From the NCBI GenBank assembly GCA_018815145.1, contig JAHIYL010000248.1, positions 1 to 9,260 on the forward strand: 9,260 nt of DNA. The letters are read 5' to 3'. Below, one piece after another: positions 1-6,056 of this stretch. Below the pieces are notes generated by a model, which was not told the origin of the DNA, did not search any database, and worked only from the letters and a program-made list of their open reading frames with translations. Source of the stretch: Nanobdellota archaeon (GTDB lineage Archaea; Nanobdellota; Nanobdellia; Woesearchaeales; GW2011-AR15). Every line of letters begins with the position of its first letter. Position 1 is the first letter of the stretch. A program made the position numbers and the translations under genes.

Positions 1-30
1 AGATGAATGTCGTAATAGCCAATAAAACAA

Positions 31-80
31 AAAATTCCCTCTTTTCCCCAGAATAAGCGAGGGGAAAAAGGGAATTTTTT
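31..80. terminator. Strong hairpin terminator with T tract
   Basis: The left arm (31-49) and right arm (61-78) pair over about 17 bp with a single-base bulge: TTCCC and TTTTCCCC on one side match GGGGAAAA and GGGAA on the other. An 11-base loop separates them and a run of six T follows (75-80). It resembles an intrinsic terminator for a plus-strand gene ending left of the window. The minus-strand side also ends in T-rich sequence, so it may act in both directions. No gene is seen in bases 1-135. Confidence 0.7.
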
Positions 81-135
81 GCCATAACTAGATGTGAAAA
101 TGACAAGCTATGAAATACGGCGAGGTTTAACATAG

Positions 136-1062
136 ATGAATAAAGATGAAGTTCTTGAGATTGTCAAGCAAAAGGGGATGGTGATACCAAGGGATGTCAT
201 GAAAGAGCTCGGAGGAGATACTTTTCTCATCGGTGCTGTCCTGTCTCAGCTCACTGATTCAAAACAGTTAAGGGTCAGCAATACAAAGATCGGCGGATCT
301 CCTGTCTATTATTGCCCAGGAAATGAGTATAGGTTGCAGTCATTGTACAAATATCTTGCTTTTGTTGAAAAAAAGGCTTTTGACCTGCTGAAAGAGAAAA
401 GAATCATTGAAGATTCCGGTGCAGAGCCGGCAATCAGGGTCGCACTCAGGAGTATCAAGGATTTTGCTAAGCCTGTTGAAGTGAATCTTACAGACAGGAA
501 ACTGTTATTCTGGAAATGGTACCTTCTGGCGAACTCTGAGGTTGAAGCAAAGATAAGAGAGATCATCAAGGATATGCTTCCAAAAAGACCCGGTGTTCCG
601 GCTCAAGAAGAAAAACCCAAAGCAGAAGAAAAAACACATGAAGAACACAAGACAGAAATTCCTACAAAAGAAAAAGAACCTGAGACTGAAAAGAAAAAGG
701 TTGCGGAAAAACAGGAAGAATTGGATGAAAAAGACAATCATGAAGAGATTGTTGATTCCTTTTTTCAGAAAATCAAGAAGCATCTTGAAAAAAAAGAGAT
801 AAAGATCATCAATACAGAGATTGTAAAGAAAAACAAAGAGATTGATCTCATCCTAAAAGTGCCCTCTGCTGTGGGAACATTGAATTTCTATTGCAAAGCA
901 AAAGACAAGAAAAGAAATAATGAGGGCGATCTATCCACTGCCTATGTAAAAGGTGGAAATGAAAAGCTGCCGATACTCTTTATCACAACAGGAGACCTTA
1001 CAAAAAAAGCAGAAGAGATGCTCAAAAAAGAATTCCTGAACATCACAGTCAATAAAATATGA
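136..1062 (+). CDS. Winged-helix protein with charged linker and REase-like C-terminal domain
   Basis: This 308-residue protein has no function that I recognise. Residues 1-75 look like a winged helix (helices around 3-13, 16-26 and 28-41, then a hairpin reaching PVYYCPG). Residues 76-150 are mixed helix with an aromatic patch, LFWKWYL. Residues 155-203 are an extreme Lys/Glu linker. Residues 204-308 have the order helix, strands, helix, strand seen in Mrr-like PD-(D/E)xK domains: EIDLIL around D237, FYCKAK at 251-256 and LPILFITTG at 279-286. The usual acidic or Gln residue before the catalytic Lys is not evident, so nuclease activity is doubtful. The start is supported by a GAGGT at 122-126, and an in-frame TAG at 133-135 rules out a longer N-terminus. 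It lies 14 bases before FEN1 and is probably co-transcribed, which suggests a DNA-related role; this is inference. Confidence 0.75.
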   Translation: MNKDEVLEIVKQKGMVIPRDVMKELGGDTFLIGAVLSQLTDSKQLRVSNTKIGGSPVYYCPGNEYRLQSLYKYLAFVEKKAFDLLKEKRIIEDSGAEPAIRVALRSIKDFAKPVEVNLTDRKLLFWKWYLLANSEVEAKIREIIKDMLPKRPGVPAQEEKPKAEEKTHEEHKTEIPTKEKEPETEKKKVAEKQEELDEKDNHEEIVDSFFQKIKKHLEKKEIKIINTEIVKKNKEIDLILKVPSAVGTLNFYCKAKDKKRNNEGDLSTAYVKGGNEKLPILFITTGDLTKKAEEMLKKEFLNITVNKI

Positions 1063-1076
1063 ATTTTTAAAATACT

Positions 1077-2102
1077 ATGGGAACAAACCTTTCAGCCATA
1101 CTTGTATCGCAGGAAATCGAATTTGAAAGGCTGGCAGGAAAAAAGCTTGTGATTGATTCTTCGAACATCATATACCAATACCTATCTTCAATACGTCAGC
1201 CGGATGGCACACCCCTGACTGATTCAAACGGGAATGTCACAAGTCATCTTTCAGGCCTGTTTTTTAGGACAACAAGGCTCATGGAAAAAGGCATCAAGCT
1301 TACATTCTGTTTTGATGGAAAAGCACCAGACCTAAAAAAAAAGGAACAGGAGAGACGAAAAGCACTGAAAATAGATGCTAAAGAAAAATATGAGCTGGCA
1401 ATGGAAAAACAGGATATTGATATGATGAAAAAATATGCCTCAAGGCTCTCAAGGCTGACTCCTGAAATAATTGCTGAATCAAAGGAGCTTATTGAGGCTC
1501 TTGGATTACCTATAATACAGGCACCAAGTGAAGCAGAGGCGCAGTCCGCATATATGGTTAAAAAAGGGGATTTCTATGGTTCTGTCAGCCAGGATACTGA
1601 CGGCCTGATATTCGGCGCAACAAAACTTATCAAGAATCTCACAATATCCCAAAAAAAAAAGAAAAAAGATGCACTTTCATTTGAACGGGTCCTTCCTGAA
1701 GAGGTTGACCTGGCAGAGAATCTCAATAATCTTGGCCTGGACAATGAACAGCTCATCTGCCTGTCCATGCTGGTAGGAACAGATTTCAACATCGGCGGCA
1801 TAAAAGGGATTGGTCCAAAAAAAGGGCTTGACCTTGTCAAAAAGCATAAAAAGGAATTTGAAATTTTGTTCAAAGAGGCAAAGTGGGATGAATTCTTTGA
1901 CTATCCATGGAAAGAGGTCTATGATACAATAAAGTTCATGCCAACAATAGATGATTATTCACTAGATTGGAAAAATGTGAATTCAGAAAAAATTATGGAT
2001 ATCATGGTCAACAGGCATGAATTTTCCAAAGAAAGGATTAAAAAAGCCCTTGATAAGCTTGTAAAACAGCAGCAGCAGACCGGATTAGGGCAGTGGTTCT
2101 GA
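1077..2102 (+). CDS. fen: Flap endonuclease 1 (FEN1)
   Basis: FEN1 is a structure-specific 5' flap endonuclease that trims Okazaki-fragment flaps and acts in repair, bound to PCNA at the replication fork. The 341 residues match the normal archaeal length. The N-terminal XPG domain starts MGTNLSAIL and carries D27 (VIDSSN) and D80 (CFDGKAP). The internal XPG domain carries E152/E154 (SEAEAQ), D173/D175 (QDTDG) and D236 (VGTDF), so the set of metal-binding acids appears complete. A helix-hairpin-helix-like segment follows (GIKGIGPKKG, 241-250). The C-terminus, QTGLGQWF, is a PIP box for PCNA binding. A10-G-A6 within 1651-1667 encodes a Lys-rich loop and the frame is intact through it. It follows the winged-helix/REase-like gene by 14 bases and has no promoter of its own that I can see. 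Confidence 0.97.
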   Translation: MGTNLSAILVSQEIEFERLAGKKLVIDSSNIIYQYLSSIRQPDGTPLTDSNGNVTSHLSGLFFRTTRLMEKGIKLTFCFDGKAPDLKKKEQERRKALKIDAKEKYELAMEKQDIDMMKKYASRLSRLTPEIIAESKELIEALGLPIIQAPSEAEAQSAYMVKKGDFYGSVSQDTDGLIFGATKLIKNLTISQKKKKKDALSFERVLPEEVDLAENLNNLGLDNEQLICLSMLVGTDFNIGGIKGIGPKKGLDLVKKHKKEFEILFKEAKWDEFFDYPWKEVYDTIKFMPTIDDYSLDWKNVNSEKIMDIMVNRHEFSKERIKKALDKLVKQQQQTGLGQWF

Positions 2103-2130
2103 CATATAATTTCATCTCAAAATCAACAAA

Positions 2131-2138
2131 TTTATAAA
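2131..2138 (+). promoter_or_regulatory. TATA box, leaderless promoter for the MNT gene
   Basis: TTTATAAA is centred about 27 bases before the ATG at 2162. At this archaeal spacing transcription would start at or within a base or two of the start codon. No ribosome binding site lies before the ATG, which fits a leaderless message. Confidence 0.65.
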
Positions 2139-2177
2139 CATATGTAAATTTATTTGGACATATGTTAAAATTATTGG
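2138..2177 (+). repeat. Tandem 20-bp repeat over promoter and start codon (candidate operator)
   Basis: Two adjacent 20-base units (2138-2157 and 2158-2177) match at 15 of 20 positions. Each begins with the perfect palindrome ACATATGT and ends TTGG or ATTGG, followed by ACA. The first unit abuts the TATA box; the second contains the ATG of the nucleotidyltransferase gene. Exactly 20 bp, about two helical turns, puts both palindromes on the same DNA face, as expected for cooperative binding of a dimeric repressor. The adjacent gene product has an N-terminal winged helix, so autoregulation is the natural inference. Confidence 0.6.
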
Positions 2178-2662
2178 ACAATAGATTATGGCTGTTTTTT
2201 GTTAAATATCCTTCAATAAAACTTCATGTAAGGGCTCTGGCAAAAAAAATTGGTGTTTCGCCTACGTCTGTCATCAACTATTCAGAATCATTGTTAGACA
2301 AAGAACTAATCAATGAACATCCCTCTGGAAAGAACCGGGTTCTCTCTCCAAATTATGATAATGAAAAATTCATATTCTTCAAAAAATGGACTAATCTCGT
2401 TCTTCTGATAGAAAGCGGGGTTATTGAAGAATTATCAAATGAATCCAGAACCATCATTTTGTTCGGAAGCTATTCAAAAGGAGAAGATATCGAGAGATCT
2501 GACATTGATATTGCAATAGATAAACCAACAAAAAACAATCTTGAAAAATACGAAAATCTATTAAGCAGAAATATTCAATTGCATTATATGCAGAATCTTA
2601 AAAATTTAAATCTAAAAGAAAACATAAAACAAGGAATATTGATAAAAGGAATAATGCTATGA
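2162..2662 (+). CDS. Winged-helix MNT nucleotidyltransferase (HEPN/MNT antitoxin)
   Basis: This 166-residue protein combines a DNA-binding and a minimal nucleotidyltransferase domain. Residues 1-65 form a winged helix (LRALAKKIGVSPTSVINYSESLL around 22-45, then a wing around KNRVLSPN). Residues 95-166 hold the pol-beta-like fold: ILFGSYSKG with G102/S103, and the DxD pair D114/D116 in RSDIDIAI. MNT antitoxins of HEPN/MNT systems neutralise the HEPN RNase, in studied cases by AMPylating it. Here the following gene is a HEPN gene overlapping by ATGA (2659-2662), so translation is coupled and the pairing is secure. The winged helix makes it a likely autorepressor acting on the tandem repeat at its own start. 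The domain appears complete and undamaged, unlike its partner. Confidence 0.88.
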   Translation: MLKLLDNRLWLFFVKYPSIKLHVRALAKKIGVSPTSVINYSESLLDKELINEHPSGKNRVLSPNYDNEKFIFFKKWTNLVLLIESGVIEELSNESRTIILFGSYSKGEDIERSDIDIAIDKPTKNNLEKYENLLSRNIQLHYMQNLKNLNLKENIKQGILIKGIML

Positions 2663-3078
2663 GACCATTCAATTATTTTATTGAAAATAAGGAAGTGAGG
2701 AAAATTACGCCTGATTCCGCTGAATCTGATGCATTGATAGAAGACGCCAAGAACAGGTTTGATTATTTTTCAGAACAAGTCACAACAGAAAAAAATGCAA
2801 AATACATTCTTGAAAACATTTATGAATCTATTAGAGAGCTGCTCGACTTCATATTGATCATAGATGGTTATCGTTCATACTCCCATCAAGCACCAATAGT
2901 ATATGCATGTGATAAGGGATACTTGAATTTCAAGGATGCATAAATCATGGATAACATCAGGGATATCAGGAACAAATCAAAGTATTATGGCAAGACAATT
3001 GAATTAGATTCTGCAATTGTTTTTATTTCTGATGCAAAAAGAATATTCCTAAAATTAGAAAAAAAAATCAAAAATTGA
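2659..3078 (+). pseudogene. HEPN toxin gene interrupted by an in-frame TAA
   Basis: The reading frame encodes a HEPN-domain protein of about 139 residues, the usual size, but has a TAA at codon 95 (2941-2943). The first 94 residues give the helical HEPN body, including NAKYILENIYESIRELLDFIL and GYRSYSHQAP. Downstream, in the same frame, 44 more codons run to the TGA at 3076-3078 and encode IMDNIRDIRNKSKYYGK, the segment with the HEPN active-site motif (Rx4-6H family; here R-N-K-S-K-Y-Y, with Tyr in the His position). The stop therefore removes the RNase motif; a GAA-to-TAA change would explain it. An ATG at 2947, three bases past the stop and preceded by AAGGA (2932-2936), could restart translation and give a two-chain HEPN. 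A sequencing error is the other explanation. It starts inside the end of the MNT gene and ends 7 bases from the convergent phosphofructokinase stop. Confidence 0.82.
3059..3074 (-). terminator. Oligo-T tract after the phosphofructokinase gene
   Basis: On the minus strand, 12-27 bases past the phosphofructokinase stop, there is a T5 followed by a T9 tract. Archaeal transcription commonly ends at such runs without a stem. The tract lies within the Lys-rich 3' end of the convergent HEPN frame, so its A-richness could be coding in origin. Confidence 0.4.
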
Positions 3079-3085
3079 ATATTTC

Positions 3086-4237
3086 TCAATACCCAAACAT
3101 AGGGATTCCCATCACTTCTTTGACATCAGCCCTGTATTCATCCGGATCATAGAGCCTCTTCACATCAAGCTTTCTTGATTTCCCGGAGATATCTGATATA
3201 GGCACAACAGCATATTTTCCGTTTTTTATCACTGTCATGACCCCTGAATTGCCTTTTTTGATCTGTTGGAAAGCCATTATCCCAAAGGTCTTTGCAACCA
3301 TCCTGTCAAATGCATCCGGTTCCCCGCTCCTCAGAAGGTATCCCATATTCTGGAACATGACATCAACACCTGTCTCTTTTTTTATGAGTTCTGCTGTTGC
3401 CATGCCGATTCCGCCAAGCTTTTTATGCCCGTAAGCGTCTTCCTCTCCTGAAAGATGCATATCCCCTCCCTCGGGAACAGCTCCTTCTGAGACGACAACC
3501 AGGGAATACCGGCTTGGATTCATTTCCCTGTCTTTCTTGAGCATCTTTGCAAGCCTTTTTGGGTTGAAATTGATTTCAGGTATGATGAACCTGTCTGCTT
3601 CAGCAAGATATCCTATGTACCAGGCAGTGAAACCTGCATACCTTCCCATGACTTCTATTATCCCTATCCTTTCATGAGACCCAACAGGTGTCCTAAATGC
3701 TGTGACAAGATTGACTCCTCTGGTCACTGCAGTAGAGAAGCCAATGCAGTAATCCGTTCCCCAGACATCATTGTCCATGGTCTTCGGGATTGCCACAACC
3801 TTGAACCCCTCTTTATCAAGCCTGCCAGCAAAGCTAAGTGTATCATCCCCGCCTATAGTCACCAAGGTGTCAATCTCAAGAAATTTTAGGTTTTTTACTA
3901 TCTCCTCTGTAAGATCAACCGGATAACTTTCAAATTTGCCTCTGAGATGTTCCGGAAGATATTTTTCTTTGACATTAGATGGGTTTGTCCTTGAAGAATG
4001 CAGGAATGTTCCACCTGTCCTCGAGACCTTTCTTACAGATTCCATTGTAAGAGACACAATATTTTTTGAATTATCTGCTTCCCTGTCCCTGAGGATTCTT
4101 AATGGTCCTGCCCACCCCTTCCTGAATCCAAAAACTTCATAACCATCTTTTATGGCAAGCTCAGTAATTATCTTTATTGCTGCATTCAGTCCGGGAACAT
4201 CTCCTCCGCCTGTAAGTATCGCCAATCTTTTTTTCAT
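3086..4237 (-). CDS. pfp: PfkA-family 6-phosphofructokinase, probably PPi-dependent
   Basis: The enzyme interconverts fructose 6-phosphate and fructose 1,6-bisphosphate in cytoplasmic glycolysis/gluconeogenesis. Visible motifs, numbered from the ATG at 4237 (383 residues), are the phosphate-binding LTGGGDVPGLNAAI (8-21), TIGGDDTLSFAG (127-138), PKTMDND (151-157) with the catalytic Asp region, GFSTA (166-170), MGRYAG (197-202), PE (220-221) and LLRSGEPDAFDR (301-312). D132 in GGDD and K152 in PKTMDND are the residue pair typical of PPi-using enzymes; ATP-dependent ones usually have Gly at both places. I prefer ATG 4237 over the in-frame GTG at 4246, because GGTGAT (4247-4242) sits four bases before the ATG and the GTG lies inside that site. 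PfkA is uncommon in classical archaea, which mostly use ADP-dependent kinases, but it is expected in some DPANN lineages. It is divergent from trm5. Confidence 0.93.
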   Translation of the reverse strand: MKKRLAILTGGGDVPGLNAAIKIITELAIKDGYEVFGFRKGWAGPLRILRDREADNSKNIVSLTMESVRKVSRTGGTFLHSSRTNPSNVKEKYLPEHLRGKFESYPVDLTEEIVKNLKFLEIDTLVTIGGDDTLSFAGRLDKEGFKVVAIPKTMDNDVWGTDYCIGFSTAVTRGVNLVTAFRTPVGSHERIGIIEVMGRYAGFTAWYIGYLAEADRFIIPEINFNPKRLAKMLKKDREMNPSRYSLVVVSEGAVPEGGDMHLSGEEDAYGHKKLGGIGMATAELIKKETGVDVMFQNMGYLLRSGEPDAFDRMVAKTFGIMAFQQIKKGNSGVMTVIKNGKYAVVPISDISGKSRKLDVKRLYDPDEYRADVKEVMGIPMFGY

Positions 4238-4241
4238 CAAA

Positions 4242-4247
4242 ATCACC
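4242..4247 (-). promoter_or_regulatory. Shine-Dalgarno site deciding the phosphofructokinase start
   Basis: GGTGAT on the minus strand complements the archaeal 16S rRNA 3' end and precedes ATG 4237 by four bases (TTTG). It contains the alternative GTG start at 4246, which makes that start unlikely. Confidence 0.65.
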
Positions 4248-4281
4248 CTTAAACAACTGAATTCCCAATCAGAAAGTGAAC

Positions 4282-4296
4282 AATATTTTTATTTGC
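4282..4296. promoter_or_regulatory. AT-rich divergent promoter element for trm5 and phosphofructokinase
   Basis: The stretch ATATTTTTATTTGC is centred about 27 bases before the trm5 ATG (4316), the spacing of a TATA box for a leaderless message; no ribosome binding site precedes that ATG. Read on the minus strand (AAATAAAAATAT) it lies about 50 bases from the phosphofructokinase start, leaving a leader of roughly 25 bases that includes the GGTGAT site. Neither match is strong. Confidence 0.35.
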
Positions 4297-4315
4297 ATTG
4301 TTTTTCTAACATAAT

Positions 4316-5458
4316 ATGCTGGGGATAAAGACAAAATCACAAGATGCTGAAAAGATCAGAAAATACCTGATAAATGAAAATTTGTTTAGATATGGATATG
4401 ATTTGATCAAAGAAAAGAGCAAGATAACAATACCTGTAAAAAAGATTTATGATAAGATTGGGTTTCAAAAGAAATTCCCTAAAGCAGAGATAGTCGATAC
4501 AAGGTTTATTAAAACACAAAAAAAACAGGACTACAAAGACATCCTGAAAAAAAAAATTGACACCTCTCTCCTTCCCTCTTCGTTTGACATCATCGGTGAC
4601 ATCATAATCATTGATATAACTGATGAAATCAAGAATTTTCAAAAAGAGATTGGTGAAGCCCTGCTTTTGGCAAACAAAAACATAAAGACCATCCTAAAAA
4701 AATCAGGCATGCATGAAGGTGAATTCAGGACACAGAAACTTTCCTATGTTGCCGGAATCAACACAAAAGAGACAGTCTACAAAGAAAATAATGTCCGGCT
4801 AAAGCTGGATGTAGAGAAAGTATATTTCTCGCCGAGACTGTCCAAAGAAAGGAAAAGGATCTATCAGCTTGTAAAACAAGGAGAAAATGTGTTAGTAATG
4901 TTCTCTGGCTCTGCCCCTTACCCGTGTGTAATTGCAAAAAATACTGGTGCAAAAGAAATTATTGGAATTGAGAAAAACCCTATTGGTCATAAATACGGAA
5001 TTGAAAATATTGCATTAAACAAACTAAAAAATGTTACTCTTTACAATGGTGATGTCCTCGATGTTATACCTAAATTAAAAAAAAAATTTAACAGGATATT
5101 GATGCCTCTTCCAAAAGGTGCAGAAGATTTTTTGGACCTGGCACTTTCTGCTACAAAAAAAGGCAGCATAGTCCATTTCTATGATTTTGAGCATGAGACA
5201 GAATTATCACTTGGAGAAGAAAAAGTCAAAAGAGCCTGTAAAAAAAATAAAATAAAATTCAAAATACTGAATACTGTAAAATGCGGGCAGTATTCTCCTG
5301 GAAAATTCAGGATCTGTATAGATTTTAAAGTTTGTAATGAGCATATGGAAAAAGAAAATGAAGGGAACATGAACAAATTCCTCAGAATGAAAAAGACACT
5401 GACTGATGATGAAGCTAAAAAGATGAAGAAGGTTATAAAAGAATTTAAAAAAGACTAA
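4316..5458 (+). CDS. trm5: tRNA (guanine-37-N1)-methyltransferase Trm5
   Basis: Trm5 uses S-adenosylmethionine to methylate N1 of G37 next to the tRNA anticodon, which prevents frameshifting and is the first step toward wyosine bases in archaea. The 380-residue protein has the family order: N-terminal D1 domain (LGIKTKSQDAEKIRKYL at 2-18, then LPSSFDIIGDIIIIDI, 86-101), tRNA-binding and linker part (AGINTKETVYKENNVRLKLDVEKVYFSPRLSKER, about 146-179, with the conserved FSPRL), and a Rossmann methyltransferase domain (VLVMFSGSAPYPCVIA 192-207, IIGIEKNP 215-222, NGDV 244-247, ILMPLPKGAEDF 261-272). MPLP replaces the NLP of the best-studied enzymes. A basic helical tail (about 341-380) extends past the catalytic core. 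The 3' end overlaps the truncated PIN frame on the other strand by 14 bases. Confidence 0.93.
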   Translation: MLGIKTKSQDAEKIRKYLINENLFRYGYDLIKEKSKITIPVKKIYDKIGFQKKFPKAEIVDTRFIKTQKKQDYKDILKKKIDTSLLPSSFDIIGDIIIIDITDEIKNFQKEIGEALLLANKNIKTILKKSGMHEGEFRTQKLSYVAGINTKETVYKENNVRLKLDVEKVYFSPRLSKERKRIYQLVKQGENVLVMFSGSAPYPCVIAKNTGAKEIIGIEKNPIGHKYGIENIALNKLKNVTLYNGDVLDVIPKLKKKFNRILMPLPKGAEDFLDLALSATKKGSIVHFYDFEHETELSLGEEKVKRACKKNKIKFKILNTVKCGQYSPGKFRICIDFKVCNEHMEKENEGNMNKFLRMKKTLTDDEAKKMKKVIKEFKKD

Positions 5459-5696
5459 GGTTTAAAGAAGAATTGTATCTAATATTTAACTGAAGCTTAA
5501 TTCTTTTTTTGATTTTATACCTACTAAATACTTCTATAATTTCAGCTAATATATCTGTGCTTGCATAATTTTCAATTTCATCCAAAAGAAGCAGCTCAAA
5601 TGTTTTTGCAGGATTTCCATCTTCTGAAAATGGTGCTGAAATGATAGTGTTTGTATCAATCACGGTTTTTATTTTTTCGATATTCTGTAATTTCAT
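5445..5696 (-). pseudogene. Truncated PIN-domain toxin
   Basis: Only the N-terminal half of a PIN ribonuclease of the putative toxin, PIN family (COG1569-like), remains. Residues 11-63 read TVIDTNTIISAPFSEDGNPAKTF...STDILAEIIEVFSRYKIKKRI, with the first catalytic acid D14 and the second-acid helix around E52/E55. The roughly 140-residue family would continue with two more acidic positions and further strands; here about 20 unrelated residues (LQLNIRYNSSLNLSLF) run into the antisense of the trm5 3' end and stop. A deletion joining the toxin to trm5 explains this. The start is ATG 5696, with GGTGAT (5709-5704) seven bases upstream. The gene overlaps the end of the AbrB antitoxin by 41 bases. 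Without half the active site, RNase function is unlikely. Confidence 0.75.
5504..5510 (+). terminator. Possible oligo-T terminator of trm5
   Basis: Seven T in a row lie about 45 bases past the trm5 stop with no stem. It is a candidate archaeal oligo-T terminator, but the tract is also antisense to a Lys-rich stretch of the PIN remnant, so the T run may be incidental. Confidence 0.3.
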
Positions 5697-5919
5697 CACC
5701 AATATCACCGCTTGATAGTTTTCCCTTGTTTGTCTCTCTTATAACCATGAATTCCTGTAAAACACTCTTTTTATCAAGTTTTTTCATGATAATCGTCTCT
5801 TTATCCAAAGGCATTACTGTAAATAATGTATTCTTATCAGCACCAATGTAATTCCTGATATCCTTTGGAATTATCACCTGCCCCCTAGTAGACATTTTTG
5901 TTGTATCAATTATTTCCAT
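5656..5919 (-). CDS. AbrB/SpoVT-type antitoxin
   Basis: This 87-residue DNA-binding antitoxin precedes a PIN toxin. Residues 5-50 form the swapped-hairpin AbrB domain (DTTKMSTRGQVIIPKDIRNYIGADKNTLFTVMPLD). The charged tail (51-87), ending DIGDEITEYRKNKNRD, would wrap the toxin partner. GGTGA (5929-5925) lies five bases before the ATG at 5919, and an upstream palindromic TATA-like element at 5964-5973 gives a short leader. Its 3' end overlaps the PIN remnant by 41 bases, as in many coupled toxin-antitoxin operons. The antitoxin seems intact though the toxin is truncated, so it may persist as a plain repressor. Confidence in the fold is high; confidence that it still neutralises anything is low. 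Confidence 0.88.
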   Translation of the reverse strand: MEIIDTTKMSTRGQVIIPKDIRNYIGADKNTLFTVMPLDKETIIMKKLDKKSVLQEFMVIRETNKGKLSSGDIGDEITEYRKNKNRD

Positions 5920-5963
5920 TTAATTCACCAAACATATTAATTCATCTTAAAAAAGAGGTACTT

Positions 5964-5973
5964 ACTTATAAGT
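5964..5973 (-). promoter_or_regulatory. TATA box inside a perfect palindrome, antitoxin promoter
   Basis: ACTTATAAGT is a perfect 10-bp palindrome containing the TATA-like core CTTATAAG. It lies about 50 bases before the antitoxin ATG (5919), giving a predicted leader of about 22 bases with the GGTGA site. AbrB-type antitoxins usually repress their own operon, so binding here would block TBP. The rest of the 123-base gap up to the glycosyltransferase holds only its own promoter. Confidence 0.5.
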
Positions 5974-6026
5974 TTTTCTTATTTTAAAGTAAATTTTAGT
6001 TTTTTATATTATTCTGTGTCATAAAG

Positions 6027-6034
6027 TATATAAT
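6027..6034 (+). promoter_or_regulatory. TATA box of the glycosyltransferase gene
   Basis: TATATAAT is centred about 27 bases before the ATG at 6057. With no ribosome binding site between them, the message is probably leaderless. Confidence 0.65.
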
Positions 6035-6056
6035 TGAAAAAGAATTAAGATCAATT

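Noticed and set aside
593..802. Lys-rich plus-strand frame inside the first gene
   Set aside because: It is the shifted reading of the A-rich linker of 136-1062, with no domain and no start signal.
1651..1667. A10-G-A6 run in FEN1 as a programmed frameshift site
   Set aside because: The normal frame continues through to a complete FEN1 with its PIP box, and no alternative product is apparent.
3237..4142. Several plus-strand frames opposite the phosphofructokinase
   Set aside because: They are antisense shadows of a well-supported enzyme and show no recognisable protein features.
4337..4642. Minus-strand frame opposite the trm5 5' end
   Set aside because: It overlaps the conserved Trm5 D1 domain and has low-complexity hydrophobic composition typical of antisense AT-rich coding sequence.
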